This document shows, in pieces, positions 21,327 to 31,269 of a stretch of DNA of 64,000 bases. The notes under the pieces are model-generated. The model made no database searches and was not told where the DNA came from. It saw only the letters and a list, made by a program, of their open reading frames with translations. Numbering within the stretch: the stretch's first letter is position 1; each line of letters opens with the position of its first letter. Source of the stretch: Kuschelorhynchus macadamiae (lineage: Eukaryota > Arthropoda > Insecta > Coleoptera > Curculionidae); the NCBI GenBank assembly GCA_030620095.1, contig JAUTXW010001318.1, positions 124,001 through 188,000 on the forward strand, given 5' to 3'. Made by a program: the position numbers and the translations under genes.

Positions 21327-22208
21327 ATGGAAGCTTTGAGAGAAGAAATTCTGAATAGTAAAAAGGAATTACAACAAAGTATTTTAGCTAGTGAAGTAAA
21401 TATTGCGCTAAAAATCGAAACAATATTGAATGAAAAAATCAGAAAACTTGAAACAGAAAATATTGAACTAAAAAATCAAATAGAATTATTACAAAGAGAT
21501 AATAAAAAAAATAACATAATTATTTTTGGTCTGTCAGAAGAGAAAAGTGAGGTTTCAGTAGAAGATATTTGTACCAAACTGAACGTTTTACTGGGTACAG
21601 AACTTAATAGGCCCGGTATCAACAACATATACAGAATTGGAAAAACAGAAAAAAGTCCTATAAAAGTCGAATTTATCTCAAATCTTTCCAAGATTAACGT
21701 TCTTCGAAACAGCAAAAAACTGAAAGGTACCAATATTAGTATAGTCCCTGATTTGACTAAAAAACAACAGGAAAGAAACAGAATATTGAGGAATTACCTA
21801 AGGGAAATTCGAACCACAACTCAAGACTACTGCTACATAAAGGGTGAAAGGCTCTACAGAAATAATAAACCATATACTGTTGAGGATATCCTAGAAATTG
21901 AAGATCAAAGAGAATTAAGACATCTGCAAGGATCTTCAAGTGAACCCCAAACACCGTCGAAGAATTACCCTGAAATTGCCGAAGCTAAGGAAGGTCATCT
22001 AGAGAAAAAGGACTCTCCAGTGGACAAAAACCCAGAGAAGACAGAAGAATACAAGAAGGCCTTAGTCCACGATAGAAACAAGAAAGAAGAACCGACTGAC
22101 GAAAGAAGAAAGAAGGAAAACGAACTTAAATCTAGAAACAAGGACAAACAGTTAGCGACTAGCCTGTCTCGAGAAAGGAAACCGTCTCTGAGATCCCAAA
22201 AATCTTAA
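21327..22208 (+). CDS. LINE ORF1 protein (coiled coil + RNA-binding domain), 293 aa
   Basis: The ATG at 21327 opens a frame without interruption. Residues ~1-65 are a heptad-rich, charged coiled coil (for example KIETILNEKIRKLETENIEL) that would mediate oligomerisation. Residues ~66-165 resemble the RRM and C-terminal domain of LINE ORF1 proteins (NNIIIFGLSEE, NIYRIGKTEKSPIKVEF, DLTKKQQERNRILRNYL). The remainder (~190-293) is a highly charged Lys/Glu tail likely to bind nucleic acid. No CCHC knuckle is visible. It would coat LINE RNA in the ribonucleoprotein. It is followed at 47 nt by ORF2, so ORF2 is probably translated by reinitiation or internal initiation. Confidence 0.88.
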   Translation: MEALREEILNSKKELQQSILASEVNIALKIETILNEKIRKLETENIELKNQIELLQRDNKKNNIIIFGLSEEKSEVSVEDICTKLNVLLGTELNRPGINNIYRIGKTEKSPIKVEFISNLSKINVLRNSKKLKGTNISIVPDLTKKQQERNRILRNYLREIRTTTQDYCYIKGERLYRNNKPYTVEDILEIEDQRELRHLQGSSSEPQTPSKNYPEIAEAKEGHLEKKDSPVDKNPEKTEEYKKALVHDRNKKEEPTDERRKKENELKSRNKDKQLATSLSRERKPSLRSQKS

Positions 22209-22255
22209 AAAATTCCGCCAACACACATTTAAAATTAAGATTGTAGATATAAAAA

Positions 22256-25174
22256 ATGGACCCATATATTACTGATTATAATAGTGAAATAATAACAGGT
22301 AAACTAATTGATAGTATTAACGATTTTAACATAATTCGTAAAAATATTGATAAGTGTAGCTTTAGAGTTTTGCATGTGAATATTCGTAGTATTGCTAAAA
22401 ATTATGATGAGTTATCTGTTTTTTTGGAACAATTTTCAGAGCAGTTTGAAATAATAGTATTAACAGAAACTTTTAATATACTTAATACTAACGTATATAT
22501 AATACCTGGCTATGACAATATATACAGTGAGGGCACTTTAAACCGAAATGATGGAGTGCTTATATATATAAAATCTGATATTAAGTATCAATCTAGAACT
22601 ATTCAGGTTGCTCTGAGTACTGGCATAGAACTACAGATTAGAATTAATGAAACAAAATTGCTTTTAACTGCAATTTATAGGTCACCAAACACAGACAAAA
22701 CTATTTTTAATACAGAACTTTATAACTATTTGGCACTTACAAAAAATAATAATTCCCACATTATTATTGGTGATATTAATATGGACCTCTTAAGTGATGG
22801 TAATAATGAGATAGACGAGTACAAAAATATATTAAATTCATTTAGCTTTATTCCCTATATTAATAGAGTAACTAGACCAACTAGTAAGACTTGCCTAGAT
22901 CATATTTTCGTGAAAAACAACTACAGCCAAAATGCTTTTAATTCATATGTTTTTAATTACGACATTACAGATCATCTTCCGATATCCCTTGAAATTATTT
23001 ACAGTAAATTTTCTACAGAAAATTACGAACAGAAATACAAAACATTTATAAATTACAATCAACTTAGGGGAGATATTGAGAAAGAGCAGTGGTTAGATAT
23101 ATATAATTCTGAAAATGTAAATGAAAATATGGAAAGTTTTATTAATAAATTAAATCATTTTATCAAGAAACATACGAAAACTGTAAAAATTAAAAATAAT
23201 AAGACTAAAAAAGCATGGATAACACCAGCGGTATTACATTTAATAAACAATAAAAATAACATTTACCGTCAATTACGAGATAATCCTGATAATACCCAAT
23301 TAAAAGAGCAGTACAACCTGCTAAAAAATTCTGTCAGAAAAACTATACAGACCTCAAAAAAAGATTATATGAATAAAATTATAGAAAAAAGTCCTAACAC
23401 ATCGAGCAGCTTATGGAAAGCTATCCACAGTATTTGTCCCAAAGAAAAACCAAAAACACTAATAGAATCAATAGAGATCAATGATAAATTAATTACATCT
23501 AAGAAAGACATCGCCGATACATTCAATGATCATTATAGCAACTTAGGCTTGAACTACGCGAATAAAATTAAAAGTCCAATTAATTTTGCGGAAAGTACTG
23601 AAAATTTTAATAATAGTATTTACCTTAACCCAGTAAACGTAATAGAAATGGAAAATATTATTAATAACCTAAAAATTAAAAAATCACCGGGTTGGGATGA
23701 CATCAGGGCAGAAACAATAAAGGAACTAAAAAACCAAATATCTAAACCGCTAACATATATAATTAATAAAAGTTTTGAACTAGGGAAATTTCCAGATTGC
23801 TTGAAACTAGGTACTATAAAACCTTTGCATAAAAACGGAAGCAAATATAAAGTCGAAAATTACCGCCCTATATCACTTCTGTCGGTGTTTTCTAAAATAT
23901 TCGAAAAACTTATAAAGGTAAGAATGTCCAAATTTTTTGCTAAACACAACATTCTTTCTGACAACCAGTTTGGTTTTAGAGAAGGTTGTTCTACAGAAGA
24001 CGCTATATTAACCCTAACCTCAGAAATATATAAGGCTCTAGACAGGCGAATACCCATATTGTGCATTTTTATAGATTTATCAAAGGCTTTTGATACTGTG
24101 TGTCACAGACGCCTACTAGAAAAACTTCACTCATATGGTATAAGAGGACCTGCATTCAGGTTAATAAAGGATTACTTATCAGACCGTAGGCAGATGGTAA
24201 AAATAGACGGTATTGTGAGCAGCACAAGGGTCGTCACATACGGAGTCCCTCAGGGGACTGTTCTTGGACCTCTTTTATTTACCACATATATAAATGATTT
24301 ATTAACATATCGGTCCAGAGGAAAACTCGTAAGTTTCGCCGACGATATGGCTATAATATATGAGGGACAGACTTGGGATAACCTAAAACAGAAAACAGAG
24401 CAGGACTTAAAATATATATGTGATTGGTTTAAGTACAATAAGTTAACATTAAATAGCGACAAAACATACTACTTGCCTTTTACATCTTACTCTAATCACT
24501 TACCCAATTTGGGACCCTTACGCGTGGAAGATAAAACACTAATCATGGAAAAAACTGAATCGAAATATCTAGGAATTATCGTCGACCGGCATTTAAGATG
24601 GGATCTTCAAGTCAAACATGTTAAAAACAAATTAAGGGGATTATTAACCAAAATGGGATACCTTGCAGAGAATTTAAGCCGAAATAACCTAAAAACCCTT
24701 TATTTCTCACTAGTGCAATCTCACTTAACTTATGGTATCTTGAGTTGGGGGGGTGTTGCGGGGAGTAGTTTGCGGGAATTAAATGTAATTCAAAAATGGA
24801 TACTAAGGATATTATTTAAAAAAAATATAAGGTATTCAAGTGACAAACTTTTTTCTGAAAACAGTATATTGGACATTCGACAACTTTTCTGTCAACGAGT
24901 TTTACATTATATTTACAATAATAAAATTAAACTGAATCCCATCGAACACAGTTATAACACGAGAATAAAGAAAAATTTATCTGAAGTGCCGGCACGTTTG
25001 AAAACCATTGGCCAACGTTCAGTCGAGTTTTTGGCACCAAAGATATATAATTTACTACCAAGTAACTTAAAAACTATTCAAACTTTTACGCTGTTTAAAA
25101 ATAAAATAAAAAAATGGATTAATAATATTGACAGACAAATATTCAATGATTTGATAGATTTGAAATTTTTATAA
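22256..25174 (+). CDS. LINE ORF2: endonuclease and reverse transcriptase, 972 aa, intact
   Basis: The endonuclease/exonuclease/phosphatase domain (residues ~35-250) has NIRSI, TETFN, AIYRSPN, IGDINMDLL, LDHIFV and ITDHLPI, all expected catalytic residues. The RT (residues ~460-780) has IKPLHKNGSKYKVENYRPISLL, NQFGFREGCST, FIDLSKAFDTVCHRRLL, GVPQGTVLGPLLF, and active site FADDMA at 24337-24354. The C-terminal region (~800-972) lacks an obvious RNase H. Domain order and motifs fit the Jockey/CR1 group; I cannot fix the clade. No stops or frameshifts. The enzyme nicks target DNA and copies the RNA by target-primed reverse transcription. Confidence 0.93.
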   Translation: MDPYITDYNSEIITGKLIDSINDFNIIRKNIDKCSFRVLHVNIRSIAKNYDELSVFLEQFSEQFEIIVLTETFNILNTNVYIIPGYDNIYSEGTLNRNDGVLIYIKSDIKYQSRTIQVALSTGIELQIRINETKLLLTAIYRSPNTDKTIFNTELYNYLALTKNNNSHIIIGDINMDLLSDGNNEIDEYKNILNSFSFIPYINRVTRPTSKTCLDHIFVKNNYSQNAFNSYVFNYDITDHLPISLEIIYSKFSTENYEQKYKTFINYNQLRGDIEKEQWLDIYNSENVNENMESFINKLNHFIKKHTKTVKIKNNKTKKAWITPAVLHLINNKNNIYRQLRDNPDNTQLKEQYNLLKNSVRKTIQTSKKDYMNKIIEKSPNTSSSLWKAIHSICPKEKPKTLIESIEINDKLITSKKDIADTFNDHYSNLGLNYANKIKSPINFAESTENFNNSIYLNPVNVIEMENIINNLKIKKSPGWDDIRAETIKELKNQISKPLTYIINKSFELGKFPDCLKLGTIKPLHKNGSKYKVENYRPISLLSVFSKIFEKLIKVRMSKFFAKHNILSDNQFGFREGCSTEDAILTLTSEIYKALDRRIPILCIFIDLSKAFDTVCHRRLLEKLHSYGIRGPAFRLIKDYLSDRRQMVKIDGIVSSTRVVTYGVPQGTVLGPLLFTTYINDLLTYRSRGKLVSFADDMAIIYEGQTWDNLKQKTEQDLKYICDWFKYNKLTLNSDKTYYLPFTSYSNHLPNLGPLRVEDKTLIMEKTESKYLGIIVDRHLRWDLQVKHVKNKLRGLLTKMGYLAENLSRNNLKTLYFSLVQSHLTYGILSWGGVAGSSLRELNVIQKWILRILFKKNIRYSSDKLFSENSILDIRQLFCQRVLHYIYNNKIKLNPIEHSYNTRIKKNLSEVPARLKTIGQRSVEFLAPKIYNLLPSNLKTIQTFTLFKNKIKKWINNIDRQIFNDLIDLKFL

Positions 25175-25540
25175 AATCAAAATTTACCAGAATATGACAG
25201 ATTACCCAATTGCGAGAATTTACATGATTATGACTATTTACCCAACGGATGAAACCATTTATTTTTTTTTTTTTTTTTTCTATATTGAAACGGTTTACCT
25301 GACTGTATATGCTGTGAATTAAATTCTTTTGAGCCTGTATATATTTTGTTGATGATTTATGTATGATTTTACGTCTATTTTATTTGTATATCTGAAGGCT
25401 GTAAGATAGTGTAGATTTATAAAATAGTTATTTAATATCACGCACGAGCATTTATTTGCTTCAGTGATTATCATGTTTATTTTCATTATTGTTTAATTTG
25501 ATCAAAACTGTATTTTTGCATTTTTTTTTTGGGAAATAAA
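25175..25540 (+). other. LINE 3' UTR
   Basis: Non-coding, with a T-run at 25261-25279 and an AATAAA at 25535, leading into the (ATT)n tail. Confidence 0.7.
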
Positions 25541-25541
25541 C

Positions 25542-25565
<24 letters not shown>

Positions 25566-25582
<17 letters not shown>

Positions 25583-25602
25583 TTCTTTTATTTTTATATA
25601 TA

Positions 25603-25653
<51 letters not shown>
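25566..25653. repeat. Interrupted (TA)n microsatellite
   Basis: TA tract following the LINE tail, interrupted by TTCTTTTATTTTT and TTTT. Confidence 0.93.
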
Positions 25654-25656
<3 letters not shown>

Positions 25657-25690
25657 TTTCTGGTTTCTGGACCAATTGATTTATATTCTT

Positions 25691-25857
25691 AGGAGATTTT
25701 CTTGGGTTTTTGGTCTGAATTATCTTTTTGAAAAATAAAACTTGTTTATTCTTCGGAAATCATTTTAAATATTCATTAAAATGATTTCCGAAGAATAAAC
25801 AAGTTTTATTTATTTTTCAAAAAGATAATTCAGACCAAAAACCCAAGAAAATCTCCT
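25691..25857. repeat. Long near-perfect palindrome, ~80-bp arms
   Basis: The left arm begins AGGAGATTTTCTTGGG and the right arm ends CCCAAGAAAATCTCCT. The arms stay complementary almost to the centre near 25770 (AAAATGATTTCCGAAGAATA and its complement), with a small indel. (TA)n lies on both sides. Transcribed, it would form a long hairpin. It may be a fold-back element or an inverted duplication. Confidence 0.92.
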
Positions 25858-25858
25858 A

Positions 25859-26258
<400 letters not shown>

Positions 26259-26290
<32 letters not shown>
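26259..26290. repeat. (TA)n microsatellite
   Basis: About 16 TA units after the TIR-bounded unit. Confidence 0.95.
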
Positions 26291-26295
<5 letters not shown>

Positions 26296-27106
26296 CACAA
26301 AGGAAGAATAAACGTAATAAAGTCCAGAATATAGATAATCCGCTTTCTAGAGGGTTACTTCCGATAGGTTATTCAGATTTCATTTTGAACATATTTTTTT
26401 GCTCTTTCTTAATCTACATGTGACCTAAATATAAATAAGGAGCTTATACTATATCAAATAATAACTTTTTGCAGAAAAAAGTTTTATGTTCTCAAAATTC
26501 AATGAAAGAACATACGTGCTCGAACATATATATCTTTTGAAGTTATATATCTCAAGATGGTATAGGCTTTAAGCCCTCAAAGACTGGAGGATCTACAGAA
26601 TTTTAAAAGTGGATGCAAGTGTTATTTTTAAGCGGGTAAAATGTATTGAACAATAGGCTTTGACGGAAAAGCTCTTAGTAAAAATGAATATAGAGCTTTT
26701 AAGTTTTTTAGCGGCATACTCTGTAGTGAGAATTATGTTGGAAAGAACTCGTTATGTTTCTGTCGCGATAAGCAATTTTATTGGTATACATTTACAGCAT
26801 TTTAGTTCGGAAGTTATGTTTTAGGTTTGTTTATTTAGAATCTAACAAGAATATAGACAATTTGTTCGTAATATATGATGTTCAAATTCTTAAATAACTA
26901 AAACTGCACCTAGGTGCTGAGCACCAAAAATATCTATTTTTTTTCAACTAGAATTTATGACACAAATTAGTGTTGAAAACATTTAGGTTATCAAGAAAAT
27001 TAGAAATATCTACTGCTGTATGTACTGAAATTAAAGCAGCCACATGAGAAAACCACCACAATATAGCCAATGGCTGAAACCAAAGCCATAATATATTATA
27101 GAGTGC
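26291..27106. other. No gene seen
   Basis: AT-rich, no recognisable coding or repeat structure. Confidence 0.5.
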
Positions 27107-27465
27107 GAAGGTAAAAGTTGGAATAAAATTTTTAAAATATACAGGGTTGTTCTTTTTTCAAAAAACCTCGTACACGTTGATTTTAATTTTACTTGCCGCT
27201 TTTCTTATGATGATTTCATGTATACAGGGTCATCCAAAAATAAGCTATGACCTCTAACTTAATTTTTTTAAATTAAAATACCTATTTTTTAAAATAATTA
27301 TTGTGGAACGTAAAGGTTGTAATAAATTCATAAAATATACAGAGTTTTTTTTTCAAAATTTGATGACGCTTTCATTTTTAATTTCAGTTGCCATTTTTTT
27401 ATGATAACTTCATTGTGTACAAGGTGTTAATAAGTTTTGACAGCTACCTTAATTTTTACTTCCTT
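27107..27465. repeat. Two-copy ~197-bp tandem duplication
   Basis: Copy 1 (27107-27275) and copy 2 (27303-27465) share, in order, AAAATATACAG-G/A-G, a T-rich/CAAAA segment, TTTTAATTT, CTTATGAT-type and GTGTACA-type blocks. The TATACAGGGT motif is repeated within. Diverged but collinear. Confidence 0.6.
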
Positions 27466-27476
27466 AAGTATTGTAA

Positions 27477-28598
27477 TCCTTAAAAAATCACCCTCCGAGA
27501 TTTTTTCAGATCTTCATGTTTCAGGGTCCCTAGATGCCGAAAAACATGTTTTCTCAATTCCGACGGTCTGTCTGTCTGTCTGTTCGCGGCATAGCTAAAA
27601 AACGACTTACCCGACTGACTTTAAATTTTAGTCAAAAAATAAGGGTCATATGGGGATGACTTGATAAAAATTTGGTAAAAGTTCAATATGGGGAAACAAA
27701 ATGGCGACCTAGTGAAATGTGAAAAGAAAGTATTAAAAAAACTACTTATCCAATTTATCTCAAATTTTGCAAAAACATCAAGTATTATGTCGGAATCAAC
27801 TGGTAACATTTTGGTACGAATCCATGATAACAGAATAAAATGGCGGTCTAATAAATTATTAAAAAATTCAGCCTGAAAAACTACTTAATGGATTTATTAC
27901 AAATTGCGTGCCATAGCTAATTGTAGTATAGAAGACAACTCGTAAAATTGTGGTATTAATATTCAAGATGGCGGAGCAAAATGGCGGCCAAATAAAATGT
28001 TTGTAATCGTGAAAAAATCACCTTCTCGGGCTTTACATATCTTCATGTTTTAGCGTTCCTAGCGTGGCAAAAAAATATGTTTTATCAATTCCCTCGGCAC
28101 GTCTGTCGGTCTGTCTGTCAGTTCGCGGTATAGCTTAAAAACTAATCCGATTGACTTCAAATTTTGATCAAAAATTAAGGATCATATAGGGATGATCTGG
28201 TAATATTATGGTAAAGATTCAGTATGTCGAAACAAAACGGCGGCCTAGTGAAATGTTAAAAAAATTATTATGAATAACTACTCAGTTATACAATTTTTGA
28301 TTGTATTAACATAATACTTGACGTTTTTCACAAACATCAAGTATTATGTTGGAATCAACTGGTAAAATGTTGGTCCGAATCCAAGATGGCGGAATCTTTA
28401 AAAATTCAGCCTGAAAAACTACTTATTTAATGGATTAATTCCAAATTGTGTGCCATATCTAATTGTGAATGAATGAACTGGTAAAACTGTGTTATTAATT
28501 CAGGATGGCGGAACAAAATGGAGGCCAAACAAATTGTCTATAATCGTGAAAAAATCACCCTCTCAGGTTTTACATATCTTTACATGCCAAAAAAATTA
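27477..28598. repeat. ~530-bp tandem repeat, copies 1, 2 and start of 3
   Basis: Unit starts at about 27477, 28003 and 28541 are marked by AAAAATCACC followed by CTTCATGTTT. Each unit then has TGTCTGTCTGTC with TTCGCGG, GATTGACTT-like and CATATGGGGATGA-like blocks, and several AAAATGGCGGCC-type motifs. The third copy is interrupted at 28599 by a transposon and resumes at 30643. Confidence 0.8.
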
Positions 28599-30642
28599 CA
28601 CTGGCCGACAAGGTTTTTCTAACACAGGCCAGCTCATTATTTTCACAATGGAAATACCCTCCCAATAATAACAAAAATATTTGGAAAACCCTAATACGTA
28701 CCATTTTTTAATAGCCTAATTAGAACCTTTTAGATTGGCAGGTAAACAATTTTATGGTGGGGCGGCTAAAATGGGACCTTTTTACAACGGAAAAATTACC
28801 TAGACTGGGTTGTTTACAACATTAGACATAAAATAAACGTTAAACATCACTCTTCTGTTGAGTTTCGAATTGAGTGGTTCTCTGTGTATCGTTAAGGACG
28901 TGTATGTGAAGACGAGAATGTCGAATCAAACGCGCCGAAGCTGCAAAATTTCTCCTGACAAATTTTGCTATATTTGTGGAGAATTTCTGGTGAAATCACA
29001 AGCCAGGCCATTTTCCGAAAATGTGAAAAAAGCCTACATTAAATATTTTGGTGTGTAATTGGGGATCAAGATAAGCGATGGGTTTCCCATGTGTGCTGTG
29101 TTAGTTGTAGTGTATCATTGGTGCAGTGGATGAAGGGAAAGAGAAGAGAAAAAGTATGCCTTTTGCAGTTCCAATGGTATGGCGAGAACCCACCGATCAT
29201 TCTGATGATTGTTTTTTTGCCTGACAAAGACTGAAGGTTATTCTAAAAAGGGAAAGCACAATATAGAACATCCAAATTTGCAATCTGCCATACGACCTGT
29301 TCCTCATAATGCAAATTTGCCAGTGCCGTTTGCGCCTTTAAATTGGCAAGCTATTGATTCGGGAGGTAATGTTGATAACGCATCATCAGGCAGCTCAGAA
29401 GAACAGTGCACCGATCCTACTTTTACCACAGGTCCCAGTTCCGGCGAGCCATATTTGATTGATGATGATTTAGTACGTGATTTGGGGTTATCCAAGCAGC
29501 AGTCAGAACTTCTGGGTTCCCGCCTTAAGAAATGGAACCTATTGGCCAAAGAAACAAAAATTACGAATTTCAGAAAAAGAAATGCTATGTTTTCTGAATT
29601 CTCGAGTATGGAAAATTCGTTGTGCGCGTTTACTGATATAGATAGTTTAATGCAGGAACTTGATGTTGAACATTCTCCCCGTGAGTGGCTCTTATTCATA
29701 GATCTAAATATAGCTTAAAAGCTGTGTTGTTCCATAATGGAAATTTAAAACCCTCCATACCAGTTGCCCATTCAGTTGCAATGAAAGAAAATTATGAAAA
29801 TATGCGCTCGATTTTGGATAAAATAAACTACAATAGGTATAAATGGCAGATATGTGGGGACTTAAAAGTTATAGCGATTTTACTGGGAACTCAGGGATGA
29901 TTTACAAAATATTGCTGTTTTCTTTGTTTATGGGACAGTCGTGCAATAAATCAGCATTATGTAACAAAAATTTGGCCAGAAAGAAGCAAATTTCAACCGG
30001 GATCTAAAAATGTTAAATTTATACCTCTTGTTGATCCCAAAAATGTCTTCTTCACATTAAACTTGGGCTTATGAAAAACTTTGTCAAGTCTTCCCCAGTT
30101 TGATGCCCATTTTTATTGGGCCACGAATCATAAGATTGCTGGACCAATTTTACGGAAAAGCTTCTCATTTGTTAATGTAGTAAGAGGATTTTTCATGAAC
30201 AATCATTAAACTTGCCTATAAAGCTTATAAAAAAAACATTTTTTCAGAACAATGGAAATTCGGTACCAAGAACGATGGGATCCATGATGGGTGACTACTG
30301 TTGGTTTTTGAAGAAAGAAGATAGGACACCTCATCAACGGAAAAAATAAAGTTTAATTATTGTTTTAAGTTAATATTTTTCTCGTTTGCTTTTCTCTTAG
30401 ATGTATGGTTTGTTATAAAAACTGTAAACATAGTCAATAAACAGGGTTAAGAATTTTCTGAAATAATTTTTTCTATAGATATTAAGTATCGTAACATTCG
30501 ATATGGTTCTACAACTCTAACAAGAAAACCCTACGTGCTACAACTTTCTATTTGTCATTTTCGTACTTAAATAGATCCATTCTATTAGATTATGCTATTC
30601 TGATTTGAGTTACAACAAAAAAAAATTTTTTGTCGGTCAGTG
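28599..30642 (+). mobile_element. CACTG-ended DNA transposon, decayed, 3-bp TTA duplication
   Basis: The ends are CACTGGCCGACAA (28599 onward) and the complement of CACTGACCGACAA (to 30642). TTA flanks both sides (28596-28598 and 30643-30645). Removing the element rejoins the third 530-bp repeat unit with the expected sequence. Length 2044 bp. CACTG termini with a short duplication recall the CMC (CACTA/Chapaev-like) group. That assignment is inference. Confidence 0.8.
28918..30349 (+). pseudogene. Uncharacterised insect transposon ORF (decayed)
   Basis: Segments of one protein in changing frames: MSNQTRRSCKISPDKFCYICGEF (a CxxC start), VKKAYIKYFGV, a CCVSC-like cysteine pair, LVRDLGLSKQQSELLGSRLK (29470-29530), PREWLLFID, after a shift SKYSLKAVLFHNGN and IPVAHSVAMKENYENM, and near the end MEIRYQERWD and DYCW-like remnants. 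I recall this protein type as a repetitive, unnamed transposon-encoded family in insects, probably the element's transposase. The middle is missing (about 30060-30250 is much shorter than the family). Not functional. Confidence 0.6.
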
Positions 30643-30805
30643 TTATTTTATCAATTCCGTCGGTCCGTCTGTCGGTCTGTCTGTCTGTCAGTTCGCGGTA
30701 TAGCTTAAATACTACTTACCCGATTGACTTCAAATTTTGACCATAAATTAAGGGTCATATGGGGATAAATATTTTGGTAAAAATGCAATATAGCGGAACA
30801 ACGTT
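30643..30805. repeat. ~530-bp tandem repeat, remainder of copy 3
   Basis: Continues the unit cut at 28598: TTTTATCAATTCCGTCGG, TGTCTGTCTGTCAG, TTCGCGGTATAGC, GGGTCATATGGGGAT. It breaks off near 30805. Confidence 0.8.
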
Positions 30806-30906
30806 AAAAAAATATAGAATTACCATGTTCGATATTTAATGATTTTAATAAATTTATAATATTTTCTGATACAAATGTTTTTATTAAATAAAGGGATAAA
30901 TAAAAT

Positions 30907-31002
30907 TGTGATGTAGATTGTTCTGGACATGCTGATTATATAAAAAATATGATTACTGGTGCTGCTCAAATGAATTCAATATTAGTAGTTTCTGCAACTG
31001 AT
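30907..31002 (+). pseudogene. EF-Tu (elongation factor Tu) fragment, G3 motif region
   Basis: About 30 codons match the GTPase core of elongation factor Tu. VDCSGHADYIKNMITG (G3 motif DCPGH with Pro to Ser) is followed by AAQM and ILVVSATD. One residue is missing in the QMDGAI segment. Neither the upstream nor downstream sequence continues EF-Tu, so this is an isolated exon-sized or inserted fragment. The source could be the host's mitochondrial EF-Tu gene or an AT-rich bacterial endosymbiont. The GAAQM form is more common in bacteria. In the cell EF-Tu delivers aminoacyl-tRNA to the ribosome; this piece cannot. Confidence 0.75.
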
Positions 31003-31269
31003 TATTTTTTTAGAGTGGTCTATTATTTGGGGTTAATTTTTTCTGCCTGTGCATTCGTGATATTGTCCAAAGTTGTAAATGTGGTTTTTTTCTAGTCTAG
31101 AAGCTAATTTCAGATGAATTTCTAATAATTTCCAGGCATTTGTATCTAAATCACAACGTGTTGCCTTAGTCCTTTCTCTAGCTAATGCATTGCTAGCACG
31201 CTTATATATATATAAATATTCTTAGCAGTTCTAGAATTAATGTAATATCTCACCTGTAGTGATTACGGT
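31003..31269. other. No gene seen
   Basis: Short non-coding gap between the EF-Tu fragment and PLE-A2. Confidence 0.5.

Larger units (their letters stand above)
20883..25566 (+). mobile_element. Full-length-looking LINE with two open ORFs and (ATT)n tail
   Basis: 5' UTR about 20883-21326, ORF1 21327-22208, 47-nt gap, ORF2 22256-25174, 3' UTR, then an (ATT)n tail at 25541-25566. Both flanks are (TA)n, consistent with insertion into a TA microsatellite. Both ORFs are uninterrupted, so this is the best candidate for a recently active element here. Confidence 0.88.
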
